Below, one piece after another: positions 57,401 to 64,000 of a stretch of DNA of 64,000 nt (position 1 is its first letter; the number at the start of each line of letters is the position of its first letter). Where the stretch lies: contig NC_056527.1 in the NCBI RefSeq assembly GCF_019175285.1, positions 63,582,030 through 63,646,029 of the forward strand, in the 5' to 3' direction. Under the pieces are notes generated by a model. That model saw nothing but the letters and a program-made list of their open reading frames with translations. It ran no database searches and was not told where the DNA came from. The position numbers and the translations under genes were made by a program. The DNA comes from Sceloporus undulatus (lineage: Eukaryota > Chordata > Lepidosauria > Squamata > Phrynosomatidae).

Positions 57401-59674
57401 TTCCAACTTAGTCCTGAAGCTCACTGGCTAATAAAACCAGCCATCTCTCAAATGCAGAGCTTTTGTGAAGCTAAGATGGAATAACTCCAACTGTGTTGTT
57501 GTGAGCTACTTGGAAGAAGGGCAGGATACAAAGCTGATAAATAAAAGCACTATTCTCAGTTATGAATTGCAATAGAGTTGACAGATGATTCACGGTTGAC
57601 AGCTGATTCAAAACAATGTCTTCACATAGATCAATCAATCAGTGGCAGAGTTGAGGCTTTTCAAGTACCCAATGAAACCAGGTTTTCTTTCATCTAAACA
57701 ACCCAGGGACCTGAAACCTGGAAACCTCACCTATATTGTGAGATAGACAGTATTTTAAGACAGGTGAAGATGCATGTATGCACATAGGGAGAGATACACA
57801 GACACATCCTTCATCCCCGAATCACATCTGGTCAAACAGATTTTGCAGTTTTGAAACAACACATAGCTCTATGAAAAATTGCTTTCAAAAGGTGAATATG
57901 GGATGACACACCATGAGAATCCATTTTTGAGGTTGTAAGTTTATGCCAGGGTTCCAAGGAATAAGCCCAACTAACCTGTAGAATAAACTGGTGTGAGAAC
58001 CATGCAGCCTCTAGATATTGCTGGACTACAAAATCCAGTAGCCCTAGTCAGCCACGCCAGTGATGATGATGATAATAATAATAATAATAATATTTATACC
58101 CCGCTCTTCAGCCAAAGCTATCAGAGCGGCGAAGCCTGCTGAGAGCTATAGTCCAAGAATATCTGGGAGACCACATTATTCTCACTTCTAAAGCAAAATA
58201 ATGAAGTAATCAGTCCTTACATTAAAGACGAATTTAGACATCACTAACTTTAGTCATCACTAATGTGTTTCACAGTTATCAATGTGGTTATTATAGGTAT
58301 TACTAAGCCGTGATCCAGTCGTATGTGTGTCTGCACACTGCTCTACCAAACCTTCACCAGAAAACCATTTAGCATTATGCTGCTACTGATTCTATCTTCT
58401 AGGTGGCCAACCCACCTTCTGGAAATCTCCAGACACCTGCCAGCAACCTTGCCTCCTGCCTGACCCTTGCCACAATCCCACATTTCTTCTTCTTCTCCTG
58501 CCCACCACTTTTATTGTTCCTGCTGTTCATGGGTATTATCTTCATTCTGCCAGAGACAACTGATACTTAATTCTAGTCTATTTTTGTCCCTTAGTCATTC
58601 AGTGTCTATTTATCTTCTCTGCCAATTTGAACAGACCTTGAAAACCTGAAAGACTTTGCAGGGTGCCTATTATGCAGCTGGCTTGTACAGACATTACAGA
58701 GGACATGCTAGATATATGGCCAAAAATGGACTGAGTTGTTCTGTAAGTCTGTTCTGGAAAATTATGGCAGGAAAGTCAATTGAAGTAGGGGAATTAGCTA
58801 TCCAAATTATACATAATTGAACAAATTTGCATTTGTTCCATTACATTTTTTTAAAAAAAGTAATGTTTTAAGTGCCTTATAAGAAAGCAATTTTACAATA
58901 AGCTGTGTAAATGTTTTTATTGTAAAATCTGTAAAGTGAAATTTGAAAACAGGGTTCCCAGTTAGCATTTTACCAATGCAGGTTTCTCTTTTTTAAAAGG
59001 CTAATTAATACCATTCAAAGCAAAGATTTATTGAGACAGAACAGGCAAATTAATGGAGTGGTGTGGAATACATATTGATATTTGCTATTAAAGATCTGCT
59101 ATGATTCGTCATACCCAAAATGTAATACAGTTGGCCCGCCATACTCTTTTACTGTTCTTTATCCACAGATTCAATCATCCACTGCTTGAAAATATTTTAA
59201 AAATATATAAATTCCAAAAAGCAAAGTTTCATTTTGCTATTTTACGTAAGGAACACCATTTTACTATGCCATTGTATTTAATGGAACTTGAGCATACACA
59301 GGAGGTCCTGAAACCAAACCCCAGTGGATACCAAGCACCTATTGTGCAGCGATTTTTATTTGATGGTGATTTCAAAGCTTCAGGATTCTTACAAAAATAC
59401 ACACAGAAAATGTCTCAGTCTTTATTCAAAACAAAAACAAAAACTGAATTTACACACAAACATAAGTGTTATCCTTGCTTTTCCCTTCCTTCATTGTAAA
59501 ATTTGGACTGAAACCTCTTCAGGGCAGGGAAATGATTTTTCCCCCTTAAGCTGTTGTGTAGAATATCTTTGAAACTGATGATGCTATAAAAACAGAACAA
59601 AACAAAGCAAAACAAACATAACAGCATGCAAAGATCAAAAGCTACCTTACCGTCCATAAGTCCCAGGGTAGCGT
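39318..59674 (-). CDS. AMPH: AMPH (amphiphysin I), last eleven coding exons; N-terminus outside the window
   Basis: Eleven exons on the - strand, all joined in phase 0: 59,651-59,674; 56,575-56,598; 54,560-56,341; 54,021-54,053; 52,233-52,283; 49,656-49,790; 44,238-44,294; 42,351-42,494; 41,116-41,373; 40,364-40,465; 39,318-39,425. They give TLPWDLWT, TSSELVQP, a 594-residue insert, APSSAFNGFTQ, DTSLFSMQSSQ..., a long acidic region, and a C-terminal SH3 domain (PPGFLYK, VEALHDFEAANSDEL, GLFPENF). This matches human AMPH piece by piece as I recall it. AMPH joins clathrin, AP2 and dynamin during synaptic vesicle retrieval; PWDLW is its second clathrin box and the SH3 binds dynamin. The BAR domain and first clathrin box are beyond the right edge. 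With the insert the window codes 905 residues, without it 311. Confidence 0.96.
39690..40010. repeat. Unclassified repeat in AMPH intron, related to 6.4 kb
   Basis: CTGGCTATGTCATCATCATA GCCAGATATG is partly mirrored by AAATATGGGAACATAGCCAG at 39,841-39,860, so the copy is a foldback. The first half matches 6,530-6,600. Confidence 0.5.
40364..40465 (-). CDS. AMPH: AMPH exon, SH3 N-terminal half
   Basis: 34 codons: VEALHDFEAANSDEL, NLRRGDIVLVVPSVAAADQ. Holds the ALxDF motif and the acidic RT loop of SH3 domains. GT-AG sites (CAG|GTAAGA). Confidence 0.96.
41116..41373 (-). CDS. AMPH: AMPH exon, acidic linker to SH3
   Basis: 86 codons, from ENLSNIPAVVIEPASNNEGD to ADDMPPGFLYK. IPAVVIEPASN equals the human IPSVVIEPASN. 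Confidence 0.95.
42351..42494 (-). CDS. AMPH: AMPH exon, acidic linker
   Basis: 48 codons, MDSVVESAAEAEAVDVTP to LTEEKAEASQ. Acceptor AGTTGCAG, donor CAG|GTAAGA. Low-complexity, rich in E, A and V, as in the linker of other amphiphysins. Confidence 0.9.
43690..43875. repeat. Penelope-like/foldback terminal repeat
   Basis: GTGGGTTTTTCGGACTATGT then ATTCCTGACGTTTCGCAATC is mirrored by ATGCTGGTGAAACATCAGGA and CATAGTTGGAAAAACCCAC. The motif with GAAACGTCAGGA beside GATGCCAGCC matches the terminal repeats of retroelements that carry hammerhead-type sequences in amniotes. Old copy; family assignment is tentative. Confidence 0.5.
44238..44294 (-). CDS. AMPH: AMPH small linker exon
   Basis: 19 codons, DAEEAEIKETPEHVEKECE, between GTATG donor and TTATGAAG acceptor. 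Phase 0 at both ends, so it can be skipped without shifting the frame. Confidence 0.85.
44960..45560. other. AMPH intron stretch without recognised feature
   Basis: No repeat family or reading frame supported. Confidence 0.4.
45569..46136. repeat. Direct repeat pair around a repeat core
   Basis: CACTTCCAAGCAAGTCTAGG AAAGATTTTTGTCTAAG (45,569-45,605) recurs as CACTTCCAGGCATGTCTAGG AAAGATTTTTGTCTAAG (46,100-46,136). Confidence 0.7.
45759..46580. mobile_element. Possible long MITE, GGGCCATTCACAC ends
   Basis: GGGGCCATTCACACTACTTT at left; GGTAATGTGAATGTC at right is an imperfect mirror. Inside, GATTTGATTGACAT occurs twice (46,243 and 46,488) and GAAGCTATCA occurs twice. The boundaries are tentative. 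Confidence 0.4.
47509..48105. mobile_element. hAT-like element, about 600 bp
   Basis: CAGGAGGGACAAAGTATGGC at left and, reversed from the right end, CAGGGGTGGGCAAAGTGTGC are hAT/Charlie-type inverted ends. No transposase frame. A target duplication is not clear. Confidence 0.6.
48285..48537 (-). repeat. tRNA-derived SINE, antisense on +
   Basis: In reverse: AGAACCAATGTAGTATAGTG, CCAGAGTTTGAATCCC (box B), AATCCACTGAGTGATC and TTCTCTTGGC-type body with GTTAGCTGGAAATGAATTG at the tail. Same family as 34,660. Confidence 0.7.
49656..49790 (-). CDS. AMPH: AMPH exon, acidic linker
   Basis: 45 codons, AEAEEAPSLELQAEEVPRA to AAGEPVAETV. Acceptor GGCTAAAG, donor GTG|GTGAGC. Fits the human AESEQAPPTEPKAEEP region. 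Confidence 0.92.
50950..51478 (-). repeat. tRNA-derived SINE split by a MITE
   Basis: Right part (51,381-51,478): in reverse AGCCAGTGTAATGCAGTG, CAGGGTTCAAATTCTC (box B), GGCCATGGAACCCC. Left part (50,950-51,080): body and the CCTTAAATCGGAAATGACTT tail. The 300-bp MITE at 51,081 lies between. Confidence 0.8.
51081..51380. mobile_element. Harbinger-like MITE, 300 bp
   Basis: Inverted ends GGAGTTTATCACAC and GGACTTTATCACAC, flanked by CTA on both sides (51,078-51,080 and 51,381-51,383), a 3-bp target duplication as PIF/Harbinger makes. No reading frame. Confidence 0.75.
52079..52095. repeat. Poly-C tract
   Basis: CTCTCCCCCCCCCCCCC. Confidence 0.9.
52233..52283 (-). CDS. AMPH: AMPH small exon (DTSLF)
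   Basis: 17 codons, DTSLFSMQSSQNVMDNM; human has DTSLFTMQTDQSMICNL. GT-AG, phase 0. Confidence 0.93.
52517..52625. repeat. MITE fragment (ATACTTGTCTATCAGC type)
   Basis: TATACTTGTCTATCAGCTGA, CATGCATAGGTCGAGAAAAG and GACCCATGGATGAGGGTAAA resemble a common lizard repeat (TATACTTGACTATAA also near 4,775). Confidence 0.45.
52848..53065. repeat. Decayed hAT-like/foldback repeat
   Basis: ACAGATGGGCAAAATAGAGC CGCTTCCAGCTGC and CACCTCCAAAGTGGG resemble the left arm of the foldback family at 24,891. The right arm is not clear. Confidence 0.4.
54021..54053 (-). CDS. AMPH: AMPH small exon (FNGFTQ)
   Basis: 11 codons, APSSAFNGFTQ; human ASGGSFNGFTQPQ. Acceptor TTTACTTAG, donor CAG|GTAAGG. Confidence 0.93.
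54560..56341 (-). CDS. AMPH: AMPH giant cassette exon, 594 codons
   Basis: 1,782 bp open in phase 0 between acceptor TGCCTAAAG and donor GAAGAG|GTACCT. It starts PDSSKSLSLCNLVMEEN and ends NRRYGLLYQEIEADKEE. It is acidic, with repeated serine and glutamate, and has aromatic endocytic-type motifs: DPF (146-148), DPW (439-441), WDP (445-447) and NPW (481-483). DPF and DPW bind the AP2 appendage in other proteins. Human brain AMPH joins the flanking exons directly (LVQP to ASGGSFNGF), so this must be alternative. Large inserts in this region are reported for retina-type amphiphysin I (from memory). It is intact, so it is not a pseudo-exon. If the intron is read through, only nine codons follow before a stop at 54,530. 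Confidence 0.85.
56575..56598 (-). CDS. AMPH: AMPH 24-bp microexon (LVQP)
   Basis: 8 codons, TSSELVQP; human TSTDLVQP. CTCCACACAG acceptor, CCG|GTAAGC donor. Only 233 bp from the giant exon. Confidence 0.92.
56883..56991. mobile_element. Partial Tigger-like MITE
   Basis: CCTATGGGGCTTGAATAAGA and the end GAGGGCCAAATGTA match 2,540-2,632. Confidence 0.65.
57064..58060. other. AMPH intron stretch without clear feature
   Basis: Only short uncertain repeat scraps. No gene. Confidence 0.4.
58062..58140. repeat. (ATA)n run and LINE-tail remnant
   Basis: (ATA)n at about 58,070-58,093 next to TTTATACCCCGCTCTTCAGC and CTATCAGAGCGGCG. Confidence 0.65.
59128..59346. mobile_element. Tigger-like MITE copy
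   Basis: Starts TACAGTTGGCCCGCCATACT; core CACCATTTTACTATGCCATT and TTTAATGGAACTTGAGCAT; ends near ACCAAGCACCTATTG. Same family as 5,073 and 9,311. Confidence 0.75.
59651..59674 (-). CDS. AMPH: AMPH 24-bp microexon with clathrin box (PWDLW)
   Basis: 8 codons, TLPWDLWT, exactly the human peptide. CACTGCTCAG acceptor, ACG|GTAAGG donor. PWDLW is the W-box that binds the clathrin terminal domain; here it is coded alone by one microexon. Confidence 0.95.
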
Positions 59675-60410
59675 CTGAGCAGTGGGGAAAGAAGGATAGG
59701 GTTGAAAACCTCATTTGTACACCCTTTTATGTGCTGTAAAGCATAATTAAACAGCAGCATGATTATTCATGTGTGAGCAACAAAGTATGATTTAACATTC
59801 TTTTATGGAGTTGGGCAGTGTATAGGCTATTTCACAAATCTATTCGTTTAGTCTGTGCAAGTCAACACACTATGAAAAAGGGGAACTGATGTTCATCTTC
59901 ACAATCCTGGTATAACAAATCTGGTAAAAATGAACAGGAAAACTTAGGAAAACTATTGTGATACTTACTGCTATTTCACACAGTACATTTTAAAAATGTG
60001 TACCAAGATATTCAAGTATTCACACAGGCATGCTTATCTGTGGTTATCATCTGCTTCATCTTTTGTTGATAGTGGGAAATCACCTTTTCCCCATTCAAGG
60101 TGTGCAGTGACACTCAGTTGATCTTGCATCAAACTTACAGGGGCTTTTCAAACATCATATAATTCAATGAGCAAACACACTGACACTGCAAAACAATCAG
60201 AGCTCAACCGATAAGATCCAAGATATGAAAGATCCAACTCCAACCAATGCTCCTCATTTTCTTATCATGTTCAAACATAGCTGCCTTCAAGCTCTTTTCA
60301 GCATTGTTCAGATGACACTGTTGAGGTCATTAAGAAGACTCTTGAAACCTACTGTATCAATATATGTGGAACTAAGTAGGATGGTTAAGACAGCAAGCAG
60401 GAAGAGAAGA

Positions 60411-60720
60411 ACAGGTTGCATACCTGCAACTGTGATTCTTCAAATGGCCGTCTGTGAACTCACCCCCTGGGGCTGTTCTGCTCCTGTGCAGTGCATCTTT
60501 GGAACCTTCCTGAATAGATATATAAGCTTTTTGGCAGTAGTTCTGCCCACCCTCTATCTTATCCCTTTATTCCCACTTAGTTTCCTCAGTTCCAAAGGAC
60601 GCTGTATAACAGCATCCAATGAATCAAGTGACAGGACACATGATGAGGGGAGGAGGGGCGGATTTGTGTGAGGTCACAGCCGACCACTCGAAGAACCACA
60701 GTTACAGGTATGCAACCTGT
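60411..60720. repeat. DIRS terminal module with inverted arms
   Basis: Left arm ACAGGTTGCATACCTGCAAC ... TCTGTGAACTCAC; right arm GTGTGAGGTCACAGCCGACC ... TACAGGTATGCAACCTGT. The same module in the opposite direction is at 28,962-29,252. Confidence 0.75.
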
Positions 60721-63158
60721 ACTTCTTGTTCGTGGTCTCTGTGACTCACTAGCAAGCTACTCATAAGCAGGTGGAAGTGTCATGCTAGAAAAATTAAAAC
60801 TAGGTCAGTTATACCAAGAAAACTCCAATTTTACTGAACAGATTGAGAAAAATAAAATCCTTACCACCATAGGAATAACTGAAACTCATTTTACAGAAGA
60901 GAGTAAAACAGCCCTCCCAAAAGCTGCATCCAGTCTAGCCCAAACATGCACATGGCAATGAGAGACAAAGGTTAGTAGTTGGGACCAGGCAGAAGCTCTG
61001 CAAACTTCCTGAAGGGAAATTTCTTCCAAGAAAGCCGAGGACGCACCTATCACTCATGTTGAGCGGGCTCCAGTTCGAGGCAGCAGTTCTTTCTTTGCCA
61101 ATTCATAAGACAAGTGAATGGCCGAAACCACCCACTTTGAAATCCGCTGTGGTGATACTGGCTGACCAAGTTTAAAAAAACCAAAGAGTTTCTTAGTATG
61201 TCAACAGCTTGACGTTCTGTTGATATAATAAGCCAGCTCCTGATGAACATCCAAACAATGAAGGCTATGTTCGAAATCCAAAACAGGGTGCTGCATGAAG
61301 GCAGGTAAGACAACATCCTGGTTTAAATGGAATGCTGAATCCACTGAGTACGAAGGAGACGTCATGACAGAGAACAACTTTGTCCCGATGAAACCACAAA
61401 GGGGAAGGGGATCCACCCATTGTGCACATAGCTCACTAGCAGACACCCTTAAAAAGGCCATTTTCCAGGTAAGTAAATGAAGATCACAGGATGTCATCAG
61501 TTCAAATGGCTTTCTGGTGAACTGAGGTAATACAAATTCAAGGCTCCATTTTGCTGTTGGTCTTGACACTGGAGGATGATGATTTCTAAAACGCTTAAGG
61601 AACTTTTGAATCAAAGGGTCTTGAAAACAAGAAGGAAGCCCAGACTGTTGATGATGAAAGGAAATTTCCAACAGGTAACACCATAATGATGAAAACAACA
61701 GTCCAGCATCTGCCAGGGAAAAATAACTCCAGTACATGCATGCATTGCGATAAGGATGGAGAGAGTCCCCTAGAGTTCAGGAACGTAACAAATTTAGTCC
61801 ATTTGTACCAATAGGACATCTACATCGATTGTTTATGGGCTGCTGTCAAGACATTTATTATCAAATCAGATAAGTTCTCTACCTCCAAATCCTCCATGCC
61901 ATGAGATGTAGAGTTTAGAGATCCGGATGTCAAACCTGACCCTTATGAATTGTGAGGAGGTTGGGTTTCAGAGGCAGCTGAACAATCGCCCCATGCACCA
62001 GGTGAAGAAAGATTGCAAACCATGGTTGCCTTAGCCACCAAGGAGTGATCAGGATCGCATTCAACCTATCCAGGCTGAGTTGCAGCATAATCTTGTTGAG
62101 GAGAGGGAAAGGCGGAAAGACAAACACCACGCTCCCTGTCCATCCAAAATACGAATGTGTTGCCTCTGGATCCTCTTGCTCAAATTCTGGAATAAAACTG
62201 GAGACAGTGTTTGTTGTTTGGAGAGGCAAAGAGATTGGTTTGGGGTATGACCCAATGTCTGAAGAGAGAGTGGGTTATTCTGGCATGTAATAGCCATTCA
62301 TAAACAGGTTGCTGATGACTTGCTGAGCCCATTGGCCAACATGTTATGTTCTCCAGGGAGGTAGATTGTTGGAGTGTGATCTGTCTGAGAATGCACCAGT
62401 CTCAGATCAGAATTGTGATCTTGAGTAAAGTCTTCATTTTCATTCCACCTTGCTTATTGATGTAATATATTCCAGTGGTGTTGCTGGAGGCTATCTTGAT
62501 CGTCCTGCCAATGACAAGGGCTTCAAAGGCACAGAGGGCCTTTTTGATTGCCAGCATTTTAAATGCGTTTATGTGGAGAGCTGGTTCCTTGGTCAACCAC
62601 GTCCCCCATACAAAGAGTCCCTTCGTGTGAGCACCCCAGCCATACAGGGAGGCATCCGAGGTGACGGCCAGCTGTGGCTGAGGCAGAAGAAAGTGCATTC
62701 CAACACACACATTAATTTGATCAAGCCATCATTCCAGGGAACACTGGACATGTCTTGGCATCATGATCATCTTGCAAAGCAGCCATGACTGGAGTGGTTG
62801 AAACTGAACTCTCACCCAATGGTAGAGGCCAGATGGCGTAGCAATATTTGGATTCAATGTGCTTGGAGTCTGGAGTCGTTGGGACCACTGGCAACATAAT
62901 ATTGTCTGAATTAAGAGTGTGAAATCTTTCATCTGGAAGAAATGTTCTGGCAGAATCCGAGTCCAGAACAGCTCCCATGAAGGAGATCCTCTGCACTGGG
63001 GGTAAGACAAAACTTCTCTACCAGTCTGAGCAACTTGAGAAGGTACAAGGCACAATCACTGTGGTGCTGGAGTTGCATTCTGGACTGTGCAACCAGAAGC
63101 CAGTTGTCTATGTACAGAAACACTGTGATCCACTGCTGTTGAAGCCAGACTGCCACTA

Positions 63159-63376
63159 CAGTGGACCCATTCCTTATGTGAGGAATCCGTTCCTGACCCC
63201 TGCCTCGTGTAAGGGGAAAAGGGCATATACTCATGCCCCATTGAAAATAATGGCGCACAAGCTTGAGGTGCAGTGCACGTGTTGTGAGCATGTGAGTCAT
63301 TGTTTCCCCCCTCGTGTGGCTTCTGCATAAGTTGGAAACTGCATATGGTGCAACCACATATGGCCCGGGCACACTG
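63159..63376. mobile_element. TA-flanked MITE inserted in the DIRS-like element
   Basis: CAGTGGACCCATTCCTTATG at left, GGCCCGGGCACACTG at right, TA on both sides (63,157-63,158; 63,377-63,378). Same family as 33,083. Confidence 0.8.
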
Positions 63377-64000
63377 TACTGTCATGCATTTTGAACACAG
63401 TCAGAACAGAAGGGCACAAAACTGAAAAGCAGTACTTCACTGCAAAAGACAGGAATCAGTGGACGGATTCCTCTTTGGAAACAAGTGTTTTTGAAGTCAA
63501 GAATGGCAAACTACTGTCCTTCCTCTAGGAGAATGGATGACAAGGTGACCATCTGAAAATGTTGCTCTGCACTGTATAAGTTTTGGAGCCTCTGCCCTTG
63601 CATCAGTTTTGACTGGGCATTTCAATGCCCTATGTGCCCCAGACTGCGTGGAACAGATATTGTAGTGGAGAGTGGCTGGGAGGGCTTCAGGGTTTGTACA
63701 TACAACAGCATCTTAGGGCAGGATTCCTGGTTCTTGCGTGCCTGTGGCATAAAAGCCTTATAATGGGGACATGAATGGACATGATGTGGCTCTTCCAAAC
63801 AAAAAAGGCAGCATCAGTGGCCATCTCTGCCCAGTAACTTCATCTCACAATCAGTGCACCTCTTAAAGGAGGAGGTGGATGCCATCAGGCAGTCAGGTAG
63901 AGAAATAAGTACAGACTCTTAGTGCCAAAAAAATTATCTGAAAAACAGTCCAGTCAGTGGGACACAGAAAATCAAGCTGAAGTTGTTGAAAAATCGAGTC

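Larger units (their letters stand above)
60411..64000 (-). mobile_element. DIRS-like retroelement, broken, runs past the window
   Basis: In reverse, from the right edge: a reverse transcriptase piece (VFLYIDNWLLVAQSRMQLQ, about 63,170-62,990), an RNase H piece (TSDASLYGWGAHTKGLFVWG and HINAFKMLAIKKALCAFEAL, 62,402-62,710), and a tyrosine-recombinase end (FLKRFRNHHPPVSRPTAKWS and FHLNQDVVLPAF, 61,201-61,737). It ends in a module with inverted arms (60,411-60,464 and 60,666-60,720). This order is typical of DIRS. A MITE is inserted at 63,159. Old, with many breaks. It lies in an AMPH intron. Confidence 0.8.

Noticed and set aside
60225-60671. 148-codon open frame
   Set aside because: Overlaps the DIRS terminal module; no protein signature.
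1-64000. CRISPR arrays, tRNA or rRNA genes, bacterial operons
   Set aside because: None seen; spliced vertebrate genes and retroelements explain the window. tRNA-like boxes are in SINEs only.

Overview
This window looks like squamate reptile (lizard) nuclear DNA. The evidence is two vertebrate genes with spliced exons, recognised by protein similarity, set in a mix of L1, CR1, L2 and BovB/RTE LINEs, SINEs with a BovB-like tail, a Ty1/copia element, DIRS-like elements, a mariner, and many short foldback or hAT/Tigger-like DNA elements. That mixture is typical of lizards; the species cannot be named from the sequence alone. A 10-base run of N at 12,622-12,631 marks an assembly gap.

Layout. From 1 to about 22.4 kb there is no host gene, only repeats: L1 pieces, a broken mariner (3,248-4,508), a BovB piece, L2 pieces, hAT and foldback elements, and a young, whole-looking copia element (15,949-20,717) that sits inside an older L1 fragment. 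A CpG-rich promoter (about 22,460-22,860) opens STARD3NL on the + strand (non-coding exon 1 to about 22,748; coding exons 24,514-35,514; poly(A) signal 36,734). It encodes 234 residues, the length of the human protein from memory. About 2.6 kb beyond its 3' end lies the stop codon of AMPH (amphiphysin I), on the - strand, whose last eleven coding exons run from 39,318 up to 59,674. The first part of AMPH (BAR domain and first clathrin/AP2 motifs) lies beyond the right edge. From about 60.4 kb to the end is a broken DIRS-like element within an AMPH intron.

The two genes converge tail to tail. In mammals the T-cell receptor gamma (TRG) locus lies between STARD3NL and AMPH; here the gap holds no recognisable TRG segment, which fits the reported loss of gamma-delta T cells in squamates. 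The other main point is a single 1,782-base in-frame AMPH exon (54,560-56,341), far larger than its neighbours, carrying DPF, DPW and NPW endocytic-type motifs and placed between two conserved small exons. It probably is the large cassette known from retina-type amphiphysin I variants. STARD3NL (late-endosome membrane, ER contact) and AMPH (clathrin endocytosis) both act in membrane traffic, but nothing here shows shared regulation.
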